A stretch of DNA of 64,000 nt from Adiantum capillus-veneris (lineage: Eukaryota > Streptophyta > Polypodiopsida > Polypodiales > Pteridaceae), in NCBI GenBank assembly GCA_014529385.2, contig CM043947.1:103939811-104003810 (forward strand). The letters are read 5' to 3'. The notes beneath the pieces were generated by a model. That model was not told the origin of the DNA. It did no database searches and saw only the letters and a program-made list of their open reading frames with translations. A program made the position numbers and the translations under genes. Of the stretch, positions 12,069 to 24,898 are shown in pieces. Each line of letters starts with the position of its first letter. Position 1 is the first letter of the stretch.

Positions 12069-12623
12069 ATCAAGCTTCCCGGGGAACTCAAACCTCTTGG
12101 TATACCTCAAATGAAATGGGAGTGTATCAGTATGGATTTTGTCACCGGATTGCCTTCTATCAAAGGCTACGATTTTGTATTTGTGATTGTCAATATGCTC
12201 ACTAAGGTGGATCACTTGATACCTGTCAAGACAATATACAGTAGGATTTTCATCAAGGAAATCTTTAGACTTCACGGGTTACCGAGAAGAATCGTCAGTG
12301 ATAGAGATGCGAAGTTTACTTCAAAGTTTTGGACTTCTCTTTTTCAAGGAATTGGAACTCAGCTATGCTTCAGTACAAAATATCATCCTCAGATTGATGG
12401 CCAGACTGAAAGGGTAAACCAAGTAATCGAGGATATTCTTAGAGCTTATTGTTCACAAGAGCCAAGGAAATGGATTCAATATCTTCCTTTAGTAGAATAT
12501 GCTTATAATTCTTTCGAACATAGAAGCATAGGAATGTCACCATTCAAGGCACTCTATGGACAAGAGTGTATAGTTGCATCGAACTTTTCTGATCCAACTA
12601 GAAAACATGGAAGCACAGACTAG
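12069..12623 (+). pseudogene. Chromovirus integrase catalytic core fragment
   Basis: The rve-type integrase core is largely readable. The first Asp is in SMDFVTGLPS, the second in VSDRDAKFTS and the Glu in GQTERVNQ, so the D,D-E triad is present. YNSFEHRSIGMSPF follows, as usual in plant gypsy elements. The frame ends at 12,621 where a stop and frame change occur just past the core. The parent protein would insert element cDNA into the host genome; this copy is broken. Confidence 0.88.
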
Positions 12624-13141
12624 AGCAATTCACAAGGATATTCAAGCAACTCAGGACAGATAGAAGCATTATGCAAACAATAAAAGATCTGAAAGAACTT
12701 TTAAGTTAGGGGATAAAGTATTTCTCAGGGTTAGACCCAAGAGGAGTAATCTATCCTTGGGAAAATTCAAGAAGCTTAGTCCAAGATACTGTGGACCTTA
12801 TGAGATTGTAAAGGTTGTAAGTGACCAAGCTTATAAGTTCCAATTGCCCTCAAACCTTAAAGTTCATGACTTTTTTCACGTGATTTTGCTTAAACCCTAT
12901 ATTTCCAATCCCGATCATCTTGTAGATGCAGAATAAGTTGTTATTCCTACTCAAGGCATTCTTGAGCTACAACCTCATTACATCCTTGAGACGTAGGAAA
13001 GAAAACTAAGGAATAGGAACATCATTGAACATCTAGTCAAGTGGAAAGATTTTCCAGAAGAAGACGCAACGTGAGAAGATCAGCTAACACTTCAGAGGGA
13101 TTACCCAGACTTACCCTTGAGATGAGGGCATCTCAATTCTT
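12624..13141 (+). pseudogene. Chromovirus integrase tail with GPY motif and chromodomain
   Basis: Frames with stops give a GDKVFLRV phrase, LSPRYCGPYEIV (the GPY/F module), VHDFFHVILLKPY, and then a short chromodomain reading HLVKWKDFPEEDA before a stop where the conserved Trp-Glu should follow. Chromodomains in this position are thought to steer integration towards particular chromatin. Several stops make it non-functional. It ends just before the purine tract and LTR start. Confidence 0.8.
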
Positions 13142-13156
13142 TCACGTTGGGTAGAA

Positions 13157-16100
13157 TGTAAGGTCTCTACCTGCCCTAGAAGAAGGTTACCTATGTAAAA
13201 TTTTAAGCATAAATATCAGTTTGACAAAAGATGCTATTTTTAGCAAATTTCAGTGATCAGTGTCATTTTTATGTTGTGATGCTTGTAGAACTTTTAATTT
13301 TGGTCAAATTCAATTTTTGAGAAAAATTTCCAAAAATAGAAAGTTTTTGACCCCTAGTATGATCTAGGGTCGACCGGCTCGTCAAACTGTGCACCGACCC
13401 AGATTTTCTTAAAAATAGGGTCCCAACGCCAAAAGCTGCTATTTATGGCACGTAGTCGTATCTGTTACCTGCAGGTCTGTCTCGAGTTAGCAAGTTTCAG
13501 AATTAAATTTGGGTTAGTATAGATCAAGTTATCCTAAGGTTAGCATTTTATAAGGTATGTGTATGGCATGTATGTGGATGTGCATGCATGGGTATGCAGG
13601 GTCACGGGTGTGCATGAATGGTCATGGGTGCATGGTGATGTAACCCCATCATGTATGGCCATGGGTCATGCACATAGATAGTCTTGTGCCAAGTGTTGGG
13701 TCAAGTGTGGGAGTGTGGCATGGAGGCTAAACATGGAGTAGAGAGATGTATCACTTAATTAGGTAAAAGGGGACACCTCTAGTGGTTAGTGAGAGGCTTG
13801 TGAAACCTTTACTTCTTCTTTTGGCAAGAGGGGGCGAGCAAGGGAGGTATGGGCAAGCCTTGTCCATCAAGCAACCCCAGAAGCCTTTATAAGGGACATT
13901 CCCACCCAATTTTACACACACAATCCCCAAGTCTCATAAGAAAGTGCTGATGCAGGAGCTTCCAATGGAGGATCTTACCTACATCCATTAGCATACACAA
14001 GGAAGCTTAATCAAGGTGATTAGTTCAAGTTATGTTACTCTAATTTCTCCATAGCCTCTTCTCTCTGGAGGACGTATGTTGAGCCTACTCTTTTCTATCA
14101 ATTCTACTAGATGGTTACAGTATAATTAATACGGGTGATTATCAATAGACTCTTACCTAGTGATAATTCTTTTCCTTACCGGATTAAAGAGCACTAAAAC
14201 TACCATAATCTCTCAAGGAGATCTAACTCCCTTAATTATGCATAATTAATGTTTAATTGTTTCCTATCCACTTATGTGATTTCAGTACATGATTAAGAAG
14301 GAATTAAACTTTCTCTTATGCTCTAGTTAACACATGATTAAAGGGTGAATTCAATCTCTCTTTGTGCATTAAATTTCTACATGATTATGTTCCCTTGTGC
14401 ATTAAAGATTATGTATGATTAAGATTCTATTTGCACTAATCTAATTGTACATATTTATGCATGGTAAAGTAGATTTTGGTCCTCTCTTTTACCCAAGTCT
14501 ATGAATGGTTATAGGCATACATTGTGCATAGCAATGATGAGCCAAAAGTGTTGCATGGATGTGATTCCTATATATTGCCTAGGGTGGATGTAATTATGGT
14601 AATATCATGGTAAAGATTATGCATGTGTGTTTATGGTAAACTTGTTTTTCTTCATTCATGGTCGAGTGACTAATTAGGGAAAGAATTCTTTTACTCTAAA
14701 TCACTGATGCATATCAGCATGTCCATTAATCTTAGCTAGTTTTCCCTTTTTTGTCAATGTTGCTTTACACAAGTTTATGTGTGATTATCCATAACTTAAA
14801 TCAACTTCTACTTGAGGAAAGTTATGGCTTAAAATCATTTCATTGAACTCTTCTAGACATAAAGTATTGTTATGAGTAAGATTAGGTACTCTTTTTCCTA
14901 ATCCTTGTGGATGCCTAGTCATTGTTGATATGGTTACGTGATACCATATTTTAGCCTTCTCTCTTCAGAGTTTTTCTAACCCAAAGTAGTGAGATATGGT
15001 CCCCAAGATGACACGTTTTAATGGTGATAACGACCACGAGGTAGGGACTAGCAACATGGCAAACAACGGTAAAGCACCGATGAGAGAGGAAAATCCGGTC
15101 GTCTCACAAGGCATCGAAGAGGACATTCATGAGTCAGGATGAATTTACTTTTGTATTTTACACAAGTATTGCATTACGATAACTTTAAGAGTGTTTAAAC
15201 TCTTGGAACTATGTTGGAAATCCAACTGAGACAACGGCATTGGTATTTTGAAAGGTTTTATTTTAGTTTAAGTTTAAATTAAATAGAAAATAAATTTTCT
15301 ATGGAAAGACTGTTTGGAAGTAGGAAAGAATGAATGTGAGGGAAAACTATCTCAAACAAATTTCATTCATTATTCTAACGTCAATTTAGTCTGAACCCCC
15401 TACTGGTCATAGGGTGGTAGCTCGCAAAGTTATCGCAAAAGATAAATCCACGACTTGCTTTCTATGCGGTGGATATGTTCATGGCTTGCTTTTTATGCGG
15501 TGGATACATGATTTTTTTACCCAGAGAGTTTGGGTGGAATCATGGACTGGTTGTATGGGTGGCCAGTTGACAACGGGTGGAGTTAACACTCGCTGGAGGT
15601 CCTCACGACTCCAGGACATTGGAATTTTTAATGAAGTATTGTTTGTTGAGTATTTTTCCTAGGAAAGATATGTTTTGGTGTCGATTTGACAATGTTTGAA
15701 GGGTTGTCTTAACAAATTTGTGATGGGAAACCATAAAAAGGAATCCTAAGTGTTGAACAACAATGTGTTAGTAATTAGGCCACACAAAGAATCTGTGTGA
15801 GTGCGGGTGGAAAGTGGGGGCTTGGCTCAGGTTGCCAAAGCCTATGAGACGAGTGGTCCCGATCAGTCAGGAACTCCCTTCCCTGTGCAATAGAGTACGT
15901 CATTAGATAGCTCATTACACTAGAGCAGAAGGAACTCGGTGTACGTGCCTCTAAAATTTATGGGGAAAAGGAACTGAGGTTACTTCTCCTCCTAGAAGAT
16001 GAGAATAGGACCGCTAGTACGTAATTACGCTTCCCCTATGGGGTAGAGCTAGACTCCTTTTCACTGGTGGCTTGGACTCAACTCAGTAAGTGATGAGGGA

Positions 16101-16341
16101 CCATCCACTGGTCTCCTTTTTCTTCTTGACCAGTTTTTGTTTGCTTCTGCATAGGATCTAGTGATCGTCAGGTGTCCTCCAGTTCTATCAAGGTGAGATG
16201 GGGAGGGTACCTCACAATGTATTCATTATCACTTTGGTGAAGGTTCAAAACTATGATTTATGAGCCTTAATTTTCTATTCTAGTGATATTTTAAAGTGTA
16301 AATGTCAATCTTTTGGTAGAAGGTGGTTCCTAGACCTTACA
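13157..16341 (+). repeat. 3' LTR of the chromovirus remnant, 3.2 kb
   Basis: The LTR begins TGTAAGGTCTC directly after a purine-rich GTTGGGTAGAA tract and ends with AGACCTTACA, so its terminal 10 bp are a perfect inverted repeat. At 3,185 bp it is long for an LTR. It includes a GT/ATG-rich low-complexity stretch at about 13,555-13,660 and a TATA-like promoter at about 13,884. The short frame at 15,414-15,662 lies inside the LTR and is not a gene. Confidence 0.8.
13884..13894 (+). promoter_or_regulatory. TATA-like element in the LTR
   Basis: CCTTTATAAGG lies about 730 bp into the LTR. It is followed by a C/A-rich stretch (CCCACCCAATTTTACACACAC) typical of plant transcription start regions. 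The assignment is by position and motif only. Confidence 0.45.
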
Positions 16342-17899
16342 AGATTTTGTTAGTGTGACATAAAAAATGATGAGTTGTGATTTATATACCTCTGAAAAAT
16401 TGGATTATAGGGTCTCATGATGCTCTACTTTCTAAACTCTACATAGACACCATAGGATTGTGAGTCTCAACTCTCTAGATCCTCATAGTAGGAGGCACTG
16501 ACTGTTGAGCTCTATTATTTTCCATATCATTAACAGGTCTAAATAGGAGCTGAAAAGTGTATACTCTAGGGTAGCTAATCTTGGTGGGTTTTACCCCATA
16601 GATTCAGAGGCATAACTGTCAAGTTTTGGTAGACCCTAAGGAATAACACCACGTAAGCTGACAAAAAGAAAAAAATATGGAAATCTACCCAACTCGTTAG
16701 GTCCACCTGTCCATAGAATGTTTCCGTTGTGGATTCATTCTCTCACTTTTCACATCGTACTCACACTTTTCTTTAAAAAATTACTAAAAAGTGTGAAAAA
16801 CATTCAAGCTTTCTATTAGATTTTTCCAATGTTCATTCCAATAGCCTTTCAAATAGTGTTCAAAACATTCCAACAACCTTTCAAATAGTATCAAAACATT
16901 CTTTTCACAACAAAGGAGATTGCTAGTGAATGTCTATAGCATAGCTATTCGGCACTAACATACACAATATGTCAATACTTAGGGAAGCAACTTGGACGAG
17001 GGAGGAGATGCATTGGGTTTGTGAGATTCAACAGAGTGAACCTACATAGGAAAATGCACAAAAGAAATTACAAATCAACAATTGTCTCATCAACCATGGA
17101 GTCAACCTTCACATTGACTACTCACTCAATGGGTTCTCACTTGGATTATTTTTCCGATAGCTTCTACAAAGCAAAGCAGGATGAGACCAACTCTTTACTA
17201 ATGGTTCATGCTTGAAGCTATAAGAGTAGCTAGGGAAATGTCCAATGGTTTTCTCTTAGTCTATGGAAATAGGGTTGGAGACTTTTCAAAGGTACCCCAT
17301 AATTCATATTGGTAAGTCAGAGAGCTCACAAAAGGCTAGACATGAGAGAGGGTGTGTGTGTTTATGTTTGAAAATCCTCTCATAAATTACCCATACTTCT
17401 ACAAATGTATCAAACCATAAACTAAATAACACATGGATATCTCTAGATCAAATATTTGGGGCTCATGTGAAATGATGATTTACTAACGATACATGTATTA
17501 GTCTTGAGAGACCTCTCTCTAAGTCTATGTTGGTATTAGATGCTTTGAGGACTTTGTCTCGGTTCCTTGGAGAGGAAGGCTAGACCTCTTGCCTTCTCTA
17601 TTGATAATGGGATTTTCTTAGACTTTATTTTTGAGGTAGATGTGAACACGTGATGGACAGATAAAAATATGATGCCAATTTCTCTCAGAAGGATTAACTT
17701 ATTATTATACTCAAGGAGGATGGCTATTGCGATAACATTTAATTCTAAAAACCTTCAAAATTCTAATATAGGGTGAGCCACCCCATGCCAAAGGATAATC
17801 CCACACCTTTATCCATGCAAGTCAGACATTGCGGTGCCCATGACCTTTTTCCACTCACAGAGTTTATCTATTTCCCAACGGGAATGATCGCCTCCTTCT
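16342..17899. other. Gene-free DNA with dispersed repeat copy 2
   Basis: No gene is supported. The part at 17,351-17,470 is the second copy of the repeat at 6,941-7,060, and about 16,350-16,460 resembles 6,285-6,390. Clustered CATTC and CAAATAGT words at 16,840-16,905 form a weak local repeat. Confidence 0.5.
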
Positions 17900-18781
17900 T
17901 TCTTGAATTATCTTTGCTAACCTAGCTATCTCCATGGTGTTCTTAAAGATCTAATAGTTCCTTGCCCTCCAAACATGTTTGAAGTAACAAAATCTCATGA
18001 TTTGAGTTCCAATGAGTAGCACTTGGCTCTTGAACATCTTCCCTCCCAAGAAGAGATATTACTTGAAGAATCCTATTTTACAGGTCCTTTAAACCCATAT
18101 AAAAATCTTCCTTGCTATGCCACAAATTACCTAGCACTCCTTGAAAAGGTGGGGAAGCTATTCACTAGCTGTTTTGCATTGCAAGCGTCTAAATGGACCA
18201 ATTCCCCTGGTGAGAACCTTCACCTCAGTCAACCTGGATCCCCATAAAACCTTCCATAAGAAGACCTTCATCCCATGCGGCCATTGAGAGTGCTAGATGT
18301 TCTTGACAGCTAACTCCCATCTTGACTCTAGCTAGTGCTTGCCCCAGTGCTTGTTAAGCAGGGAGAACCAATCCTTCAAAGCCATAAGGGTGAAGTGCAC
18401 TTCCTTGGTTTGTGGTCTCATGAAATGTATATTCTTAGGCCACTACCAAGCTTTCCATTTGAACTTGGATTCATAGTTCACAGACACCACCTTTCAATTT
18501 GTTCTAGGACTCTACTCATCACTAAACCTTTCAGTACAACTGAGGTCGCGGAGATCTAGTTGGTTTGTACCTTTCCAACTACTGTTGTTATACCACAGTT
18601 CACCTAGATGTCTAATATCTTTGTTGTTGATCTTTTGGAAACTTCCCTCCAAAAAGGGGTCAGGAGGATGCTTCTAGCCTTAGAGAGCGAAGGGGACCAA
18701 TGTGTTATAGAATTGTGAAAATACCTTGATAGATCTCCCCATTTCAAGGACTTTGTTGCTCTAATCCATTTTTGAGTGAGC

Positions 18782-19171
18782 TCACCTATTGTTACCCCAA
18801 AGTTTCATAATGGCCCATCGAGGGGCAAGCAGCTTATCATGCACCTCGAGCCCTTTCTTTTGGCCACCTTGCGAGTATAATTTGGAGTTTTCCATCATAG
18901 CCTTATCCATAATAGCGCAATCTTGGTCTTGCTTTTCAAGTGCTACCACAAACTTGGCACACTCGGCCTCCGCATGAGTGCTAGGATTAAGAATGTCGAG
19001 GACCCCTTGCTCCACAGGTCTCGCAATTGTCTCACATTTAGCCCACTTCAAGGGTGTTGAGTCTTTAGTGTTGTTATAACATAAGAGCCTCTTCACTGGC
19101 TTCAAGAACTCTTTCCAGTTGCATTTGACTAACTTCATTAGGCGACCATTAAAGGCTATATAAGGGAGCAT
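18782..19171 (-). pseudogene. LINE RT C-terminal fragment
   Basis: This is the longest open piece of the LINE remnant (129 codons). It contains LPYIAFNGRLMKLVKCNWKE-like text followed by LLCYNN, then LKWAKC and a RPVEQGVLDILNP segment. That is how the region just after the RT domain reads in plant LINEs: a W-K-x-C box, then a P-x-x-x-GG-like box. The usual GG is reduced to QGV. Homologous sequence continues upstream in the same frame across a stop (RIKVIN then FMLPYIAFNG), so the first Met is not a true start. Confidence 0.65.
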
Positions 19172-19360
19172 AAATCAATTGATTACCTTTATTCTACTCG
19201 GAAAGGGGAGAAGCACATACTCCCACCTTTGCATCTTGTTCCTTGCTTTCTCCATAACCCATAAGAATCTTTACTTGTGAGTTGCTTCCACTCCTAGAGA
19301 GGCTACCAAGTCCCGAAAAATCTTCCCTTTTAACAATGTCTCCCCAGTCCACATTGATGG

Positions 19361-19417
19361 ATCAAATGAGTCCTTCTCTGAGAGAGAGAAGGACTCATTT
19401 GATCAAATGAGTCCTTC

Positions 19418-19476
<59 letters not shown>
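19361..19476. repeat. Alternating 18-bp palindrome leading into a (GA)28 tract
   Basis: An 18-bp word, ATCAAATGAGTCCTTCTC, occurs three times in alternating orientation: forward at 19,361-19,378, reversed at 19,386-19,403, forward at 19,402-19,419. A pure (GA)n run at 19,421-19,476 follows. It sits inside the LINE remnant and interrupts its reading frame. Confidence 0.85.
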
Positions 19477-19479
<3 letters not shown>

Positions 19480-20023
19480 TGATTTGTCAATACTACGCTT
19501 GGACCCTGATGCTAAGGAATACGTTTGCATAATTTCTAGAACCTTCCCGAGAACCTAAGGGCATGCTTTTAGGAAAAGCATAGAGTCATCTACAAATAGC
19601 TTTGTCAGGAGCTGGCAAGGGTCAACTAGCAAGGGTCAACCCTTGAATCTCCCCTTTAGAAGCATTTTCTTTGAGTAATGTTATCAAAAGATGGGATTTA
19701 ATGGCATAAGAGGGACAAGTGGGTAGCATATTTTATTGATCTGTTGATCTTGAATGCACCCACAATTCTCTCATTGAAAAGGAGCTCCGATTGGCTACCT
19801 CCATTTAGGGTGCTCTAAGTGGAAAAATTTTAAGTGGATGGCATTGATATGGATATATACTCAAATAGACTATATAAGAAATTAGCTCAGTAAGAAACCA
19901 TACCAGCAAATAACAAGGATTGCAAAAATTTTCTCCTTCATATAGCTTGAATTATATAAAGATGTCACTCAAGTGTATATATGAAAGGAGCTAGAACAAA
20001 TGGTGGGACAATGGGGTTGAAAG

Positions 20024-20025
<2 letters not shown>

Positions 20026-20112
<87 letters not shown>
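20026..20112 (+). repeat. Compound (GT)n(GA)n microsatellite
   Basis: An uninterrupted GT run of about 53 bp (20,026-20,078) passes directly into a GA run of about 33 bp. Confidence 0.97.
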
Positions 20113-20117
<5 letters not shown>

Positions 20118-23100
20118 AATAAAGCCTTTACCCAAAAAAAAGTGAGAGATTAAGAGCAAAATTAGAGAGAGAGATTTAAGGTCCTTGAGCAACTGGTTTG
20201 GTCATGTCATTTTCTTCTTTTTGTTTAATCATCATAAGCAAGGATTTCATTAATGTGATCACAAACATGCAAACATGTTAATAACATGGAGTGGTCACTT
20301 TTTAAAACACGTGATCACGTTAAACATTCACATTACCTTCCTATTAATATGCAAAAACTGTCCAAACCAGTAGTCTCACCTGGCTTTTTCCATCTTGGCG
20401 GGCCTGCTTGCGTGCTTTTGCCATATCGCAATAAACCCGCCGAGAAAAAATAATAGCCCAATGGACTTCTGATGGGTTATTAGATCGCCATCTATCCGCT
20501 TAAATGTGATCATGTAAAGTGTAATTATGTGAATATGATAATAACACAAAAATTTCACACGATCAAGTGATTATTAAATCCTTCATCATAAAAAAATTAA
20601 TAACACATTCCTATGAAGAAAGGACCTATGTTTTGGTAAGGATTTCAAGTTTCTACTTGAATTTTAAAGAGGTTTTGATACTTTATCCAAGAAAACTATG
20701 GTAAATCTAGTTGCACATTAGAGAACAAAAATATTTTTGTAGGGGCAAGAACATTTAGAAATTTTGAGCATTTCCAAAAAGAGTTTCTCTTGGACTCTTA
20801 TTGGTTTTCTCTGGGGCTTGAAAAATACATTTTCCCTAGCCGGTGAGAATAAGAGCGAACTTGGATTTCTCCCAATTTTCAAATCAAAATATGAAGCTTT
20901 TGTCAGTTATTACACTGAAACTTGTGTAAATTTTCCGATTTTCTTAAAGGCAAGCTCAAAATCTAGCCAAGATTTTACAATTTCAATCGGTTTAGATATA
21001 CTTAACCCGGTTTTTTTCCTGCAACTAGCTTTCTCCATATTAAAGTGCAATACTTCTCTTGTCATTCTGGTGGTTAATGTTTTCAGTGGTACAGCTAAAG
21101 TAGGTAGTTAGCAACATACAAAAGGTGACACTAAATGTGTAAACAATTTAAAAATTCCTTCACATTCTCACCGTTACAATCGTTGAAAAAGTGGGCGTTA
21201 TATAGCCAAAGTGACAACGCTTGAATGCCTATAGCATTTATAGTCTACAATCTACACCTTTAAGTTAGGCACCTAATTTAAAGGCGTGTATTAACCTTTT
21301 GATTTACCATACTCTGTCAATCCTCCCTCAACGAATACTTCAAAATCCAATAAAAATTCAAATGTTTACATTTGGGTTGTTTACTTTTAAGAATTGAAAC
21401 TACATCTCTTTGCTTAAAATTGTGTGCACGTACAACTACACACTTCTAGGTTGAGTAGCCAAACATGGTTTTAGATATGATTAACCCTAACTTCAGACCA
21501 GGCTTTCCGAACAGTGTCCTGATGTAATGAGAATGGATCGTGGTTTTCACATCTTTCAAGGAATTACACTTATAGATAACTTTAACATCTTGTAGATATA
21601 CTGATAAAAAGTGGCAATATATTTGCTATAAAAATCATAACTAGAAGTACATGTCATGCTTTCTCATAGTCATATAGTCGTCGTAAAATACTTGAAAATT
21701 GGGAAAAGATACTACTTGTTAGAATCATATTTGGTGTCCCATTGTACCCCAAATGCAAGATGCTTATGCATCATCCATCTTTGAATGTGCTTGGACTACC
21801 TAAGTCCACCAGTTGCCAAATATGATACTACATATGATCAAGTCTATAAGCAAAATTGCACACTCATAAATTCTCGATTACGTGAGAATGAGTCTTAGCT
21901 TGAATGTTTACCGAAAAATATACTCCTAAATCATATCATACCGCCTCGTAGAGGCAAGGACAAAATTTGCACTAGAGCTTCTGAAAGGATAGACAAATTA
22001 AACAAGCAGTTCATATCGTACTTGCACATCCTTGTAGATGTGATAAAGTATCCATAAAGTTCAACTCTCTTAATGATCATAGAATAATAGAGAAAACACC
22101 ATTGGAACTTACACCCATCATCAAAGTTGCTATATTTATAAAGAAAATTTTGATTATATGTTGCTAGAGGAACAAAATTTGGCCTAAAAATCCACCCATG
22201 TAGAAGACTTTGCTTAACAATATTTGTGGATCCATGTCTCATAGAAGAAAATACTCCATGAATACATGGTATCTTTGAAAGGATAAAGAGCAAGCTTCTT
22301 TACTGGAGGTCTAACATGAGTCGTCTCGGAGGGTCACTAATTGTAGAACCTATATATCGCGTGCGTTCAAAGACTATTTATAAAACCCCTTAGCTATGAA
22401 TTTTTCACCAATAAAAGAGATCATTTTTCTATTCAATTTGTTTTCAAGGTACTTTTTTCAACACCCTTCTGTACGTGAAAATGTGAGAAAATATATAATA
22501 AAATAATCCCTACTATTGAACCCACGTGATAGACATTTTTTTATTGTAGTGATCCCCCTGAGTAGTCGTACTCTCCATAATGCTGTTGCAAATTTTAAAA
22601 GTTGCATCCAGTTCATAAATAATAGCACAATTGTTGTGCTTCCAAAATTCAATCTGGATATCAAAGATTTTGGGCATTCCCGTAGATGTCATAACCAATA
22701 CCTCGTACTTGTGCTAGAACCTTGTCCCTGCTACTATGGGCCAATGGGTATTATCGATTGCAGAGAAAATATAGAATTCTCCCACAAAAAATTGAACTAT
22801 TTTATCCTTATTTTTTAGGTTGACTATAAAGTCGTACGATATTGTGATGAAATCCTTGCTTGCTTAAAGTCTACAACAAAACCAAAAAGCCTTGCTTTCT
22901 TGAATTGGACATAATAAAAATAGATAATCATACTTGATTATATCAAACTCAGCTTGCTTCTATAGATACAATCCCATACCACAATAGCTTGGATAGCTTG
23001 ATCTCAAGCTTGATTTGGAGCAACTACGGTTGCGAAGAAACACATTGGTCAATATAAAATTGCATCTGCAAAATCTTGCACTTGTATAACACCACCATGT

Positions 23101-23929
23101 GGTTTGTTAAACCACATAGTTCTGATTACATTCGATAAGCCCTTGGCTACAATGGTAGCCTCAATGGTTTTAGCTAATATCCTTAAGTTTCTTGTACTAA
23201 AAATCATGCCACTAAGTGTTGGCATCACGAGAGCCCAATGTACTTGAAGCATGTGCCTAAACAACATAAGTATGTCTACCCATAATTTTCCTTAATACAA
23301 ACAATACGATTTGATCTTGTCATACATAAAATGTGAGCTTGTATCGAAACTTGAGTATCCAAATAATGTCAACACCATGGCCATTAGTGCCTTTTCTTCT
23401 TTGACTACAAGGAAATTTCTCTCGTGTTGATTGGCACGACATTAATCCACACATTATTTGAGTAATTACCGCATGTGTCGAACCTGCAATCTCTTTCATA
23501 ATGCCCTTGTGGGTAAATCACACCCTTGGTTTTCTATACAGTTAAACTAGGTTTGGTTACAAAAGGAAACTCAGAAACACAAGTCAAGTAATTGCAAACA
23601 TTGCGATTGTGAAGTCGCAAAAGCCCTTCTCGATAGACATCCATCAATTCGGAATTGAAAAATACATATGATGTCTAAGCTTTTCACGGCTTCAGGTTTT
23701 CAACCCTATGTAATTCTTTGCAATACTAAATAAAAACCTTTGAAATTATGAGATTTTACACATCGTGCTCATCGTGGCTTCTGTCGGCTTCTTGAAACCT
23801 TTCCCGGTTGCTTACAAACGTGAAAATTCTCGCAAGGCCTTGATCCTTTGTGGAAACTCACAAGATACCCAAAATTTGGGTGCTCTATGTGAAGCCAAGG
23901 AGAAGTATGGCCAAACCTATGCCGGTAGT

Positions 23930-23932
<3 letters not shown>

Positions 23933-23966
<34 letters not shown>
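23933..23966 (+). repeat. (CA)n microsatellite
   Basis: A CA run of about 34 bp is preceded by GTGCG. The overlapping frames on both strands are produced by the repeat. Confidence 0.95.
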
Positions 23967-23969
<3 letters not shown>

Positions 23970-24809
23970 ACTCCTACCCTTGTTGGTGATAGTATTCCTT
24001 ACTAGAGATCCTTGCTCTAGCTCAAGCAAAACACAAATATATTTTTTAGTCAAGTGGTCCATGTATTTGGTTGAAAATTCGTTAAAGAGCAACTATTTTT
24101 GAGAAAATATGTTTGAGTATACCATATTTCCTTTGGTGAAATTGTAAAACCATGTATCATAATTGGAACCAGCAAAGAAATTTTTAGTAGCCCCAAAAGT
24201 TAACAATATGTCAGTTTTATAAGGAAGCAACTAGGCTTGGTACAAATGTAATGGTAGAGTTTATTTAGCCTCTCTCTCAACCACAAGAGCCAATCTCTAC
24301 TACTTATTTATGGAGGATCCTTACAAAACATCTAATTTAATCAAAGGGAAAGGAGGGAGGGGTTTCCTATATCTACAATCCACCGGTCTGAAACCACCAG
24401 TAAGGATTATATATTATTGTGATAATCAATCTCCCAATGATAAAAAAATACCTAGGTTTATTGAAATCTCACCTACAAATTTTGAGATTTACCTCTAAAG
24501 TTTTAATTTGAAGGTGAGAAAACCTACAAAATTTAGAGAAAATTAGTGTACTTTAGTGTGAAAACCTTCAAATTTAGTTAATTTTCCGCTACTATTTCTC
24601 ACATGTAAGTTGCCCAATTTTTAGACAAAAGTTTTTCTGAGCATTGCAACCTCCATAGTTTTTTGCAAGCAAATTTAGTCGAGTAAACAAATGAAATTGA
24701 GGAAGGTTTCAATTGAGACAAGAGTAGCGCTCTTTGAAGAAGCTTCCCAGTTTTTCTTTGGGCATAGGACACTTGGGTAAGAGCCTAGGGACTAGTAGAT
24801 TAGGCAGGG

Positions 24810-24898
24810 GATGGGGGCTATGAGGACTTCTATTCCTCATCTTAGGGACAATGACCCTATGGAGATGGGGACTATGAGGACTTCTATTCCTCATCTTT
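24810..24898 (+). repeat. Tandem duplication with 54-bp spacing
   Basis: GATGGGG(G/A)CTATGAGGACTT plus the following TCTATTCCTCATCTT occurs at 24,810 and again at 24,864, with one visible mismatch in the shared 35 bp. It is recent by its similarity. No function is apparent. Confidence 0.85.

Larger units (their letters stand above)
11135..16341 (+). mobile_element. 5'-truncated chromovirus (Ty3/gypsy) remnant with complete 3' LTR
   Basis: This is the 3' part of an LTR retrotransposon. In order it holds the end of reverse transcriptase, RNase H, integrase zinc finger, integrase core, integrase C-terminal region with a GPY-type motif, a chromodomain, a purine-rich tract and a 3' LTR. That order and the chromodomain are diagnostic of chromoviruses. 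The 5' LTR, gag, protease and most of RT are missing. In-frame stops near 11,607, 12,066 and 12,621 and in the chromodomain show that it is dead. The 3' LTR starts TGTAAGGTCT and ends AGACCTTACA, a perfect 10-bp inverted pair that fixes both LTR boundaries. Confidence 0.85.
17900..19850 (-). mobile_element. Decayed LINE (non-LTR retrotransposon)
   Basis: Read on the minus strand, the interval follows the order of a plant LINE reverse transcriptase. RT-like text with an NGGSQSELLF-type start near 19,800 leads to the catalytic box FVDDSMLFLK at about 19,576-19,605, where LINEs usually have FADD. After one stop comes SLASGSKRSIDKS. The C-terminal region follows, with MEKARNKMQRWE, RIKVIN and a 129-codon open stretch (18,782-19,171) containing LKWAKCETIARPVEQGVLDI, the equivalent of the GG(L/V)GI segment of LINE tails. 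A weaker tail follows to about 17.9 kb. Stops, frameshifts and a GA microsatellite inside the RT region show that it is long dead. The exact ends are not determined. Confidence 0.72.

Noticed and set aside
20764-21111. 115-codon plus-strand frame
   Set aside because: AT-driven Phe/Leu/Ser-rich text without a domain. It looks like non-coding repeat sequence.
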